A stretch of DNA of 64,000 nt from Ampullaceana balthica (lineage: Eukaryota; Mollusca; Gastropoda; Lymnaeidae). A program made the position numbers and the translations under genes. The first letter of the stretch is position 1, and every line of letters starts with the position of its first letter. Shown here one piece after another: positions 10,811-21,911 of the stretch. The notes below the pieces were generated by a model. That model saw nothing but the letters and a program-made list of their open reading frames with translations, made no database searches and was not told where the DNA came from. Where the stretch lies: positions 545,217 through 609,216 of the forward strand of contig CALYLW010000135.1 of NCBI GenBank assembly GCA_944989445.1, read 5' to 3'.

Positions 10811-10975
10811 AAAACAGAAAATAATGTTGTAGTCACACAGGGGGACTCAGAACGTTTGTGTTAGTTCACCAAATTTTATTTAAATCCCACAATCCATCAC
10901 AATAAATTATCAATAAAACTTTGAGTTCTGAGTCCCCCTGTGGGACTACTTAGTTTGTGACTAAAAATTTATTTT
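10811..10975. repeat. Foldback (inverted repeat), MITE-like
   Basis: 10829-10853 (GTAGTCACACAGGGGGACTC...) and 10925-10949 are reverse complements at 24 of 25 positions. Outside this core, ACAGAAAATAA on the left pairs with TTATTTTCTG on the right, so the arms extend to about 45 bp with mismatches. The loop is about 70 bp and AT-rich. No clear target duplication was found. Confidence 0.75.
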
Positions 10976-11240
10976 CTGCTTTTTCATGCGAGATTCTACA
11001 TTCCTCACTGCAGCTGGCCTCATTCTTTTAAAAAAGGTTTTTTTGTTCATTTTATATAACTGAAATCTACCAACAGTAAATGTTCTGCGATTGTCTAAAT
11101 CAATATTGCAAATGGTATTTGTGAAAATAGGTCGAATATATTAAAATGTAGAATCCAGTAATAACTAGATCGTAAAAAAATTAATGTTTTTTCGAATCTC
11201 AAAACTTAGTCGCTTGTCTCATTGCTATGTATCATTTATA

Positions 11241-11303
11241 TGTGTATGTTTTCTGACTGTGTACGTTTTCTGGATGTGTATGTTTTCTAGTTGTGTATGT
11301 TTT
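11241..11303. repeat. 17-bp minisatellite, left half
   Basis: About four degenerate copies of GTGTATGTTTTCTAGTT directly before the LINE 3' tail. The same unit resumes at 13999 on the other side of the LINE. Confidence 0.85.
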
Positions 11304-13998
11304 TAATAATAATAATTCAAAATTTATATAGCGCTGTATCCCAGCAAGGAACCGTGCTCACAGCGCTTTACATGAAGATCATAACATACATATAATAATT
11401 AAATAACCATTCATACCATAATAACAACATAAAGGACAGTACATTACACATAAGCTATGTTAGTCGTTAAAAGAAATGTTGTTTTATTAATTTTGTAAAT
11501 AAATTTTGAAAAGATGCGTCTTAAGTGCAGTCTTCAAGGACTTGGTAGTAATACTACGGATGTGTAATGGTAGAGAATTCCATTGTTTGGCTGCACAAAA
11601 AGAGAATAGTTTTACGTTCGTGTCTTAGGAACACAGAGAATACGTGTGTCTGCAGAAGAGAGTTGCTGACGACTGGGTGAGTAGACCGACAAAAGTTCAG
11701 TAAGATAGGAAGGGGATGAGTCAGAAAAGAAATTGTGACACGGAACAGCCAGTTTGAAATCAATTCGAGCTTGCATTGTTAGCCAATGAAGTGAGTAAAG
11801 TAGCGGAGTAACATGGTCATGTTTTTTGCCTTAAGAACTAGTCTGGCAGCTGAATTTTGAACTTTCTGTAGTTTTTCAATGCATTGTTTTGGAGCACCTG
11901 ATAGAAGAGAATTGCAATAATCAATGAGAGCTAGAACAAGGGCACAGACTAGAGTTTTTGTTGCACTAACTGTTAAGTAATGACAGAATTAGCTGATCTG
12001 ACGAATGGCAGTGTAGGCAGAGCGACAGATGCAGATGTGATTGATGAATTTGTTGGTAGACATGTTGTCAGAAATAATGTAGCCAAGATTCCTAGTTGAA
12101 GTTTTGAACAGTATATCAGAACTAGCCCCCTGAATAGAATTCGGAAGAGACAAAGTTCTGCGTGATTTATTGTTGCAAAATAGGAGTCTTATCGTCATTC
12201 AGCTTGAGCGTGCAGAAACCCATCCAAGACTTTACCTCACCAATGCACTCCTGCATCAATTGAACAGTGGATTCAAAATCAGAGGGATGAGTGTGAGTGT
12301 AAAGCTGAGTCTGATCTGCAAATGATTGGCTTTTAACTGAATGCTTTTCGAGCAGTAGAAGTAGTGGCCTTGTATACAGTACGAAAAGAACCGGACCCAA
12401 AACAGAGCCCTGAGGCACACCATAAACCAAGTCAGCTTTGTGAGAGATTCAGCCATCTACTGATACCACCTGTGATCTGTTTGATAAGTATGATTGAAAC
12501 CAAGCCAAAACTGAGCCAGAAATCCCACAATAGTTTTGCAGGGTTTTTAGCAACGTTTGATGGTCGACAGTGTCGAAGGCTGCACTAAGATCTAAGTGGA
12601 CCAATATAGAGATTTTCACACTGTCAAGTGCGAGTTGGAGGTCATTTGTTACCTTTAACAGGGTGGTCTCTGTGCTGTGAGAAGGTCTGTAGGCCGACTG
12701 ATTGGGACATAGAAGAGTGTTGTCGTTAAGATAAGCAAAAAAGTTGTTTTAAGACAATTTTTTCTATGACCTTCGATATAAATGAAATATTAGACACAGA
12801 TCGATAGTTGTTTAAATTGTTTTGATCTTACCCTTGTTTTTTTAGCAATGGTTTTATTACAGCAGATTTACATAATGTGGGAAAAGAACCAGATGTTAGA
12901 CTCTCATTTACTATATTGGTTATTGTTGTAAGAGATCTAATGACTCAACCAATAGTGGAGTGGGGATTGGATCAAGAGAGCAGGACGTTGGCTTAGATTT
13001 TAGAATAACAGCTTTGACCTCATTTTCCGTAACAGGCTGGAAAATTTCAAAGTTTGACCTTACAGCAAAAGAAGGAGATAAATTATGAGGTGGTAACATC
13101 ATTCTGTCAAGCTCAGCCCGAATTTCGGCAATTTTTTTTGTAAAAAAATTACAAAATATATCTGGTTGTTGATACAATGGACATACAGAGGGAAGGACCA
13201 CAGCTTTACCACACCCTCTGAGGTTATTACATACATTAAATAGTTGCCTACTAGTAGTACTTGTGAGTATTTTATTACTATAGTACGAGGTTTTTGCTTG
13301 ATGTACGATGTTAGTCACACGTCGCTTGGCGGTAGAATAAATTTGCTTATGTACGACAAGTCTTGACTTCAACCACGTCTTTTCAGCTACACGGCGATCT
13401 TTCTTGTCGCGTCGACGTTCATCCCTTATTGTTGAATACCAGGTAGCTGACCGTGTTGACTTGACATTGTGGCGGGTGACAGGGGCATGTCTGTCCAGCA
13501 CAGTTCGATGTGCACCATTCAGCTTATCCAAAGTGGGGCAGAGGTCAGGGGACACGGCCATGCTTAGATCTTGCCGGAAGGCGTCGCGGTTTGCCACGCA
13601 GATTGCGAAGGTCCTGAAATTTTGCGGGAGGAGGTGGGGGAGCAATTACACTAAGTTCACATTTAACACAGAAGTGATCCGATGACAGCTCTTCTGTTAC
13701 TGTTGCGGATTTTGACAATGTTATCGTCAGGTCTGTGCAATACCCAGTCAATTATGTGTCCTTAATTGTGTGTTAGTTTATCAATTATTTGATGAATGTT
13801 GTATACATCCAAAAGTTCCACCATTTTTGCTGTCGAGGGATTCTGCGGTTGATCAAAATGAAAGTTCATGTCCCCTACTATCATGTAAGTTCCAGGCAGA
13901 GTGTTGGCATGATCCAAAAGTTCCGGGAATTCCTCATGAAATTTGGCATCTGTTAATTTATTTTTTCTGCTAGGAAAGACACGGTAAATGCACATAAA
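11304..13998 (-). mobile_element. Decayed L2/CR1-like LINE, 5'-truncated, minus strand
   Basis: A non-LTR retrotransposon copy that would encode an APE endonuclease plus reverse transcriptase. Read from high to low coordinate on the minus strand: an endonuclease core with GDMNFHF (about 13855-13877) and SDHFC (about 13660-13680); a linker; the RT entry with SLDPIPTPLL (about 12950); SAAFDTVDH (12561-12586); GVPQGSVLGP (about 12396-12422); and the catalytic box at 12308-12322, which reads FADQ where an active enzyme has FADD. A thumb region follows, and the 3' end carries TATATAAATTTTG and an (ATT)n tail at 11304. Several frameshifts and stops break the frame, so the copy is dead. The N-terminal half of the endonuclease is missing. 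The element sits inside a 17-bp array that continues on both sides. L2/CR1 placement rests on the AAFDTVDH and 3' tail style and is moderate. Confidence 0.85.
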
Positions 13999-14078
13999 GT
14001 GTGTGTATGTTTTCTAGATGTGTATGTTTTCTAGTTGTGTATGTTTTCTAGTTGTGTATGTTTTCTAGATGTGTGTCT
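13999..14078. repeat. 17-bp minisatellite, right half
   Basis: Four to five copies of GTGTATGTTTTCTAGTT or the GATG variant, the continuation of the array at 11241-11303 split by the LINE. Confidence 0.88.
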
Positions 14079-14368
14079 TTTCTTGCCCCACAGACTGACA
14101 CTATACACAAAAAACACGCTTAAAAATCATTTGTTTATAAACTGTTTTTAGTTGAAAGGTGACGTTGAATGCAACACTTTGCTTATACTTATAAATTATA
14201 CTTTGGGAAAAGGCACACCGAGGTCTGATGCAGTTGCTCAGTTTCAATTCCTGCTAGAGGAAATCCGAACTGGTATTAGTATTAATGGAGAGTTAGTCTT
14301 GTGTTGAAGCAATCAAATTAAACATATATTGGTGGCGGAGGCCTGTCAAGATACCCCTCAAGAGACTC

Positions 14369-15081
14369 AGTATGTGTGTGAGTGTATGGTTGGACGATCA
14401 TGTGTGTGAGTGTAGGATTGGACGATCATGTGTGTGAGTGTATGGTTGGACGATCATGTGTGGGAGTGTATGGTTGGACGATCATGTGTGTGAGTGTATG
14501 GTTGGACGATCATGTGTGGGAGTGTATGGTTGGACGATCATGTGTGTGAGTGTATGGTTGGACGATCATGTGTGTGGGTGTATGGTAGGACGATCATGTG
14601 TGGGAGTGTATGGTTGGACGATCATGTGTGTGAGTGTATGGTTGGATGATCATGTGTGTGAGTGTATGGTTGGACGATCATGTGTGTGGGTGTATGGTTG
14701 GACGATCATGTGTGTGAGTGTAGGATTGGACGATCATGTGTGTGAGTGTATGGTTGGACGATCATGTGTGGGAGTGTATGGTTGGACGATCATGTGTGGG
14801 AATGTATGGTTGGACGATCATGTGTGTGAGTGTATGGTTGGACGATCATGTGTGTGGGTGTATGGTTGGACGATCATGTGTGTGGGTGTATGGTAGGACG
14901 ATCATGTGTGGGAGTGTATGGTTGGACGATCATGTGTGGGAGTGTATGGTTGGACGATCATGTGTGTGAGTGTATGGTTGGACGATCATGTGTGTGAGTG
15001 TATGGTTGGACGATCATGTGTGTGAGTGTATGGTTGGATGATCATGTGTGTGAGTGTATGGTTGGACGATCATGTGTGGGG
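14369..15081. repeat. 28-bp minisatellite, ~25 copies
   Basis: The unit starts TGTATGGTTGGACGATCATG and then TGTGTGAG. Variants TGTGGGAG, TGTGTGGG, GGTAGGACG and GGATTGG mark subtypes that recur in the same order, a sign of block duplication. The long plus-strand frames are artefacts. Confidence 0.95.
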
Positions 15082-15285
15082 TAATCTCGTCTGTCGTTAT
15101 TAGTGAGTATGAAAATAGAACAAAGAGTCGTGGGTAGGGGAGGTAATAGCCTATAGTAGAATTGAGATCACACCTAGGATTGTGGGAAGGCCGTGACCAA
15201 CCTTTGACTTCGTCTTCCTGGAACGCTACAGAACAAACGTTTGCCACGTGACTTGTTGGTCTAGATGTCGGTCACGTTTTATAGT

Positions 15286-15411
15286 GTGCTGTGTATGATG
15301 TTGTATATGATGATGTGTATGTTGTATATGATGATGTGTATGTTGTATATGATGATGTGTATGTTGTATATGATGTTGTATATGATGATGTGTATGTTGT
15401 ATATGATGTTT
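15286..15411. repeat. 21-bp and shorter TG/AT repeat
   Basis: GATGATGTGTATGTTGTATA repeats with a shortened 12-bp form (GATGTTGTATAT). It contains no stop on the minus strand, hence a His-rich shadow frame that I do not annotate. Confidence 0.85.
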
Positions 15412-15506
15412 TAACAAGCTGTTGTGTAAAAATTATGTTTACGTTATTGTGTTTGCTGTTGTATTTGCTGATGTGCAGGGAGAAATCTGAAATGAGTAGA
15501 TTGAAG

Positions 15507-15667
15507 CAGAGGCGTAACTGGGTTTTTGACGCCCTTGACTAATTTAATTTTGTTGCCTTTATTTAAATAAAATTTTTAAAATTCGAGATTTAGCTGCGCC
15601 TTTTTGAACTGGCGCAGACAGGCGCCCTTGGCAACTGCCCCAATGCCAAGTCGTTGATACTCCACTG
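15507..15667. mobile_element. Short hAT-like MITE (candidate)
   Basis: The left end is CAGAGGCGTAACTGGG. The right end on the other strand is CAGTGGAGTATC. These resemble the CAGNGGCGTAGCT termini that I know from non-autonomous hAT elements. The interior has the GACGCCC and GGCGCCC pieces often seen in that group. The 8-bp flanks (GATTGAAG / GATTTATA) match at only five positions, so the target duplication is not established. Confidence 0.4.
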
Positions 15668-16035
15668 GATTTATAATATGCTATTCAGAACATTCACCAA
15701 TTACTGCGTTTCTTTACCTACAGAATCATGTTCCACCATTCATTTAGAAACAATTTCTATTATAACGTAGATAAATGATTATTGATAATAGAAATGTCTT
15801 TTAAAAATGTGACTAAGTTTAAGATTAATTTTAAGTCAATGTGCTGGACGCTAAAATAAATAAAGACATTTATTGGGTCCTATTCGTGCATCACTTCTTA
15901 GAATATAAATACCTTAATTTAGTTATAAATGGCAAAACTTAGTTTATAAATGAAAATGTCACACCTTAGATAATAAAAATGTCATAACTTAATGTTTCAG
16001 AAATGTTCATTGAGATTTAAAAGTGTTAGTTGTGC
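15668..16035. other. AT-rich unique spacer
   Basis: No gene seen. ATAAATG and TAAAAATGTCA words recur loosely near 15920-15990. Confidence 0.5.
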
Positions 16036-16150
16036 TATAGAAGTAGATGTTTTAGATGTGCTGTTGAAATTTTGGATGTGTTAGATGTGCAGTTGAAATT
16101 TTGGATGTGTTAGATGTGCTGTTGAAATGTTAGATCTGCTGTAGATGTGT
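16036..16150. repeat. Degenerate ~29-bp repeat, ~4 copies
   Basis: TGTGCTGTTGAAATTTTGGA plus TGTGTTAGA is repeated, with the last copies shortened. Confidence 0.75.
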
Positions 16151-16237
16151 TAGATTCACTGTAAAATTGTTTGTTATGTTCTAGATGTTTTACTTTCGGT
16201 GTAACAAGTTAATTAGCAGCATATCAATTTGATAGGA

Positions 16238-16415
16238 AACTAAATTCCTATCCACCTTACAGTTACAGAATTAAACTAAATTCCAATCCACCTTACAGTT
16301 ACTGAATTAAACTAAATTCCAATCCACCTTACAGTTACGGAATTAAACTAAATTCCAATCCACCTTACAGTTACAGAATTAAACTAAATTCCAATCCACC
16401 TTACAGTTACGGAAT
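16238..16415. repeat. 36-bp tandem repeat, 5 copies
   Basis: The unit starts AACTAAATTCCAATCCACCT and then TACAGTTACGGAATT. The first copy has CCTATCC; the others are nearly identical. Confidence 0.94.
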
Positions 16416-16798
16416 TCCTGTCTGAATCGATGGATCTCTGCTCTCTGTACTCATCTTCATTGATCAATGGATGGCGCTCACGCATGTTCAAAGCTCTAAT
16501 GACATATCTTAGCCGTGCGGCAGCAGAGGAAATCTCCTTAACATCCGCGAGGAGGACCCAGCGCCTGGTTTACCAGATGGACGTCTCTAATCTGGGGCTT
16601 GTCGTGGTGCGATATCGTATGTGGGTTACGGAACGGTTAAGTCTTCGTGCTCTAGGACATGCAGGGTTTTAGATTCGTTGGTAGAGGACATTTATGAGAG
16701 GACATAGGACATGGGCCATCACTGTAACAACAATTTTACTCTTGTACTTGGTGGGGGGGGCTGTCACTGGGGGACATTGTGGCCATCAATCACATGAA
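16416..16798. other. Unique spacer with an open frame of unknown meaning
   Basis: An 80-codon plus-strand frame (16430-16672) and an overlapping open stretch on the other strand lie here. I see no domain, signal peptide or splice pattern. The GC content is higher than in the flanks. Confidence 0.4.
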
Positions 16799-16808
16799 CA
16801 CACACACA

Positions 16809-16845
<37 letters not shown>
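16799..16845. repeat. (AC)n microsatellite
   Basis: About 23 AC dinucleotides interrupted once by AT. Confidence 0.97.
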
Positions 16846-16848
<3 letters not shown>

Positions 16849-16948
16849 CGTAGTACTTTCAATGATACTATTTTGAACTTACCTCAAAATGAGGATTTCT
16901 GTTTTGTTACTATTGTTTAACTAAATTATGATTTTAAAAAGGAGGTAC

Positions 16949-17430
16949 TGGGTTTTGGATAAAATAAGACGAAGTCTTGACTCTTGTCCAATTCCATAAT
17001 CAAGTCTTTATTGTTTCAGCCATATACTTAGAGCAAGTATTCAGGTACACAAACATATTCTACTATAAATGTCACCTACTCGTAAGTGCATACAACGGAC
17101 TCTGTGTCCCCAATACTAGCATTACTACGATGCACACTCGAGCACACCTCGAGGTGTTACTAGCTATTAGAGATAACGTTCTATCTATCATGGTAAGTCT
17201 TACAATGTCTATGAACCTCTTCTCTGGGTTTCTATTTCTAGTGTACCTTCTAGGTCTCTCTTCTACTCTGGTGTGTGTCCACACTATATACAGCCCCCCA
17301 GTCTTCCTAACTATCATCATGCGTGACTAAAACTCCCATTATTATGTCTAAGTGAACTCTTCTTAAGTCACTACCTGACTAAAGATCACAATAATGTCAC
17401 AGGAATTATTAGCAGTGAGTCTCATACCTT
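16949..17430 (-). mobile_element. Possible LTR-like segment, minus strand
   Basis: On the minus strand a TATA-like CTGTATATAGTG (17281-17294) is followed about 275 bp later by CAATAAAG (near 17006-17013) and then a TG...CA-compatible end at 16949. This promoter to poly(A) order is that of an LTR. The other end and a target duplication could not be found. A 117-codon plus-strand frame overlaps it and contains two hydrophobic stretches; I do not think it is a gene. Confidence 0.25.
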
Positions 17431-18763
17431 GACAGTTAGCATTTTCTCACACAGCGTAGAAAGGAATTAATGGACAAGGTCAAGGCCAAGTCACAGTGAG
17501 ACATCGTGAGCGTTGATGCTTTGAAAGAATCTGTCTTGTGTAATGTCCTGGCCTATCAATATCCTGCTGAATAACTTTCCTTCCTTCTAGTCGAGCAGGC
17601 TCAACTTGATGAGATAGTCAAAGTGGTGGCGGGGGGTTATTTAAGGTCATGTTGATAAGTTTCAATCAATGTGTAGGACAAGCATGTCGTTAACATTTTA
17701 TATGCCATCTTTAAAGTCATTATTTGTTCACATTTGTTTGCACGCTTTCTGATTGTAAGAACCAGAATATGCCCTCATGGAAGGATCCAGTTTGTTTTCA
17801 TGGGTTCATACTTACAATGATCATTGTTTTATACCCGTCAAAAACAAATAATATCTGACATATGTTTCTTTAGTGTTACAATCCTATGACTCGTGATATT
17901 GTGAAGCGATTAATAGTATTAAAATACTAATTCAAACATTGAGTTTTTAAAACTGATCTAATATTGTTTTGAGATGTAAACACACATTTTGACACAATTT
18001 AAATATCAGCCCGACATAATGTTACCAAATCTTTTCGCACATGACATTTTAACCCATTTTCATATAATGTGATTTTTCAAAAAAAAATCTATTCAACGAT
18101 TACCAAAGAATTAAGAATTCAGAGCCTATAATACAAACGCCCTTGTTCTGAAGGCAAGACATCACATTAGTCTTGAAGGTAGAAACAATCCTGAATATAA
18201 TGTTTACGTAAATTAAAACCAAAATCTTTACAATTTCCGCCCACTGATGTACCCAAGAGATTTGAGTCTACGCCGCAAAGAGTTTGGATTTGTTTTCAGC
18301 CCCACATCCGATAGATGTAATGGAAATGGCGCGGCCGCTCCTGTTTCGAATGAAGTGTTTTTTTGTGCGCACGGTGTCATCTGCGTCACTCGGGTAATGA
18401 ACGTTTTCATTAGACAAAAGCTGACGAAATTGATAGGAGATTTGTGTCACGTGCCGTGTCTGTCATGATTGGTCGCTACCAGTACAATAGGATTAGAAAG
18501 TAGGTCGTCCTCCAGTGGGGTGGGGGTCACAGCTACTGATATTTGAAGGTGTTCTCACACCATGCTAGATGGAATTTCTCCCGATTATGAAACTAAAACT
18601 ACTGTCTTAAATGATAGTTGAAATTTCGTTGCTTTTCCTTACTGCGAGGGGGTCGGTCTATTAACAATAACGGCAAGATTTTAAAAAATGAATTTAGTGT
18701 GTGCTATTTTAAATTGGTAAGTACAATTTTTCCAGGCAACTGAATTTTCAATCACATTAGTAG
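17431..18763. other. Unique spacer
   Basis: AT-rich from 17640 to 18230. A more GC-rich patch (18240-18480) contains GCGGCCGC and a TCATGATTGGTCGC CCAAT-type box, with short open frames on both strands that show no recognisable domain. Confidence 0.5.
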
Positions 18764-19126
18764 CCGATTTCCGGAATTTTTAACCCGGATATAAGTTACA
18801 GATTTCAGGAATTTTTAACCCGGATATAAGTTACAGATTTCAGGAATTTTTAACCCGGATATAAGTTACAGATTTCAGGAATATTTAACCCGGATATAAG
18901 TTACAGATTTCAGGAATTTTTAACCCGGATATAAGTTACAGATTTCAGGAATTTTTAACCCGGATATAAGTTACAGATTTCAGGAATTTTTAACCCGGAT
19001 ATAAGTTACAGATTTCAGGAATTTTTAACCCGGATATAAGTTACAGATTTCAGGAATTTTTAACCCGGATATAAGTTACAGATTTCAGGAATTTTTAACC
19101 CGGATATAAGTTACAGATTTCAGGAA
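18764..19126. repeat. 35-bp minisatellite, ~10 copies
   Basis: The unit starts TTACAGATTTCAGGAATTTT and then TAACCCGGATATAAG. Apart from the first copy (CCGATTTCCGG) and one AATATTTAA, copies are identical, so the array is recently homogenised. Confidence 0.96.
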
Positions 19127-19446
19127 GAAAATTCGGACTGCAATCGTCATTCTGAATGTCATTGGACTGAATTATATACTGGACCTTGGCCACTGAAGTC
19201 TGATTAAAGTGTGCAGGGTTGGTCTTTGGCTACTGTAACCTATACGACCGCAGTGGGGCCCGCGCTTGCTATCCTTGTTAATTTCTTATCCCTACCCAAA
19301 TTAGGCCCCGTGCAATCCGTTTCGCATACTAATCCTCATAGGGCCCCGCAATCCCTAAGATCAACCCTGAAAGAGTGGCTCCCCGGGCAACCAGGAAGGA
19401 GGTCAATAATCTTTTTAACTGGTTGGACACAACTGGTGGTTGTGTA
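19127..19446. other. Unique spacer with repeat-like GGGCCCC pieces
   Basis: Two related pieces, TTAGGCCCCGTGCAATCC and AGGGCCCCGCAATCC (19300-19355), suggest a decayed interspersed element. No gene is supported. Confidence 0.4.
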
Positions 19447-20198
19447 AGTGGCATAGCTAGAGTCTGTGAGAAGTGTGGCCGTCCAGTGGCGTAGCTAGAG
19501 TCTGTGACAAGTTTGGCCGTCCAGTGGCGTAGCTAAAGTCTGTGACAAGTGTGGCCGTCCAGTGGCGTAGCTAGAGTCTGTGACAAGTCTAGTGTTGCCG
19601 TCCAGTGGCGTAGCTATAGTCTGTGACAAGTGTGGCCGTCCAGTGGCGTAGCTAGAGTCTGTGACAAGTGTGGCCGTCCAGTGGCATAGCTAGAGTCTGT
19701 GACAAGTGTTGCCGTCCAGTGGCGTAGCTAGAGTCTGTGACAAGTCTAGTGTTGCCGTCCAGTGGCGTAGCTAGAGTCTGTGACAAGTGTTGCCGTCCAG
19801 TGGCGTAGCTAGAGTCTGTGACAAGTGTTGCCGTCCAGTGGCGTAGCTAGAGTCTGTGACAAGTGTGGCCGTCCAGTGGCGTAGCTAGAGTCTGTGACAA
19901 GTCTAGTGTTGCCGTCCAGTGGCGTAGCTATAGTCTGTGACAAGTGTGGCCGTCCAGTGGCGTAGCTAGAGTCTGTGACAAGTGTGGCCGTCCAGTGGCG
20001 TAGCTAGAGTCTGTGACAAGTGTTGCCGTCCAGTGGCGTAGCTAGAGTCTGTGACAAGTGTGGCCGTCCAGTGGCGTAGCTAGAGTCTGTGACAAGTGTG
20101 GCCGTCCAGTGGCGTAGACAGGGTCTGTAACAAGTGTGGCCGTCCAGTGGCGTAGACAGGGTCTGTGACAAGTGTGGCCGTCCAGAGCCGTAGCTAAA
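19447..20198. repeat. 38-bp minisatellite built on a hAT-end-like motif, ~20 copies
   Basis: The unit starts CAGTGGCGTAGCTAGAGTCT and then GTGACAAGTGTGGCCGTC. Several copies have an insertion (CAAGTCTAGTGTTGCC) spaced at regular intervals, which points to higher-order duplication. CAGTGGCGTAGC is the kind of terminus seen on non-autonomous hAT elements. Confidence 0.94.
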
Positions 20199-20469
20199 GT
20201 CTGTGACCAAGGAACAACAATTCTTGGTTCCTTATAATGTGTACCAAAGTTTCCCCAAACCTCAGACGTGTGACGTCACAAACGTCCCAAAAGATTCAAG
20301 ACAGGTTGGAACGCGCTTAATTTAGCTTTGAAGAGAGACAGCACAAGTAAAAGTAGTTCAAACAAAGAGATTGAGAAAGCTCAATGTCATCTGGGAACAC
20401 AAACGTCTTTATAACCAAAATCCTTTCTTAAAGCACAGGGCTATATACCTCGTGATCAGTAAATGTCTA

Positions 20470-20825
20470 CTTGATAGAGCTTGATAAAACTTGATAGAGC
20501 TTGATAAAACTTGATAGAGCTTGATAAAACTTGATAGAGCTTGATAAAACTTGATAGAGCTTGATAAAACTTGATAGAGCTTGATAAAACTTGATAGAGC
20601 TTGATAAAACTTGATAGAGCTTGATAAAACTTGATAGAGCTTGATAAAACTTGATAGAGCTTGATAAAACTTGATAGAGCTTGATAAAACTTGATAGAGC
20701 TGGATAAAACTTGAAAGAGCTTGATAAAACTTGATAGAGCTTGATAAAACTTGATAGAGCTTGATAAAACTTGATAGAGCTTGATAAAACTTGAAAGAGC
20801 TTGATAAAACTTGATTTAGCTTGAT
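20470..20825. repeat. 20-bp minisatellite, ~18 copies
   Basis: The unit CTTGATAGAGCTTGATAAAA is itself a diverged dimer of 10-mers. Copies are nearly identical, with rare GAAAGAG and TGGATAAA variants. A C-rich tract (CCCCCCCACCCACCCCCC) follows at about 20830. Minus-strand frames with a 20-residue period are artefacts. Confidence 0.96.
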
Positions 20826-21007
20826 CGCCTCCCCCCCACCCACCCCCCAAATTCAATATCCCATTTTAGTTACTCAAACTTTGATATATTTCGTCAGTAA
20901 AACGTTTTCACAAGTACGGCTACCAAACCAAAACAATACGTCCTGAACAAAGACTGGCAATAGAAGCCTGGGTCAGTCAATATCTGGACCATCGCTCCAG
21001 GACACAG

Positions 21008-21220
21008 GCCACTTAGGATAGTGACAGAAACATGAAACTGTCATAAAATAAATGACATTTGCCACTTAGGACATTGACAGAAACATGAAACTGTCATAAA
21101 TAAATGACATTTGCCACTTAGGACAGTGACAGAAACATGAAACTGTCATAAAATAAATGACATTTGCCACTTAGGACAGTGACAGAAACATGAAACTGTC
21201 ATAAATAAATGACATTTGCC
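21008..21220. repeat. 52/53-bp tandem repeat, 4 copies
   Basis: The unit starts GCCACTTAGGACAGTGACAG. It alternates between 53 bp (ATAAAATAAATG) and 52 bp (ATAAATAAATG), so the real step may be a dimer. Each copy holds the short dyad TGACAG...CTGTCA. Confidence 0.93.
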
Positions 21221-21372
21221 AGTGATACTTAATCAGACGATGCCAACGCCATTGAAATTAAACACCAACCTACAAAGCTTTGTCCTGCATATTTCTCATG
21301 TGACCTTTATACATAAAATGTGAGACGCTTGAGAGCCTAGACTCTTAGAGTCAACTTTCCCTGCTCCATAGA

Positions 21373-21683
21373 ATCATCTTTTACACTGTCGGCGTGTTAT
21401 CATCTTTTACACTGTCGGCGTGTTATCATCTTTTACAATGTCGGCGTGATATCATCTTTTACACTGTCGGCATGATATCATCTTTTACACTGTCGGCGTG
21501 ATATCATCTTTTACCCTGTCCTCGTGATATCATCTTTTACACTGTCGGCGTGATATAATCTTTTACACTGTCGGCGTGTTATCATCTTTTACACTGTCGG
21601 CGTGATATAATCTTTTACACTGTCGGCGTGTTATCATCTTTTACACTGTCGGCGTGATATCATCTTTTACACTGTCGGCGTGT
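21373..21683. repeat. 26-bp minisatellite, ~12 copies
   Basis: The unit starts ATCATCTTTTACACTGTCGG and then CGTGAT or CGTGTT. ATAATC copies recur in an alternating pattern in the right half. Confidence 0.95.
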
Positions 21684-21911
21684 TTGAAAGAAAGTTCTTT
21701 TGTTCTGTTTTTTTAAATTATATTTCAAAAAGTGACAATCTCTTTTAGTGAGATAAAACTGAACACTCTTGGACGTCTGCGTCCAAACTGCAACATGGGA
21801 CATTGAACATCCAAATAAACTTTGACAAATTAGATTTTTGTGAATGCCATTGACTATCTCACGCCTTAACAGATATCCCTTAGAGCCTTAGATCATAGAT
21901 GATAGATCATG

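Noticed and set aside
14438..14969. Trp/Cys-rich plus frame (YGWTIMCGSVWLDDHVC)
   Set aside because: A shadow of the 28-bp array, with no unique N- or C-terminus.
15498..15675. Target duplication for the MITE at 15507
   Set aside because: Only five of eight flanking bases agree, so it is not counted as evidence.
16977..17330. 117-codon plus frame with two hydrophobic segments, considered as a further receptor exon
   Set aside because: No class A receptor motif (no TM5 Pro, TM6 FxxCWxP or TM7 NPxxY). It overlaps a better LTR-like reading on the other strand.
20409..20856. Minus frames with SSFIKLYQVLSSSIKFYQAL period
   Set aside because: A shadow of the 20-bp array; two frames are open at once.
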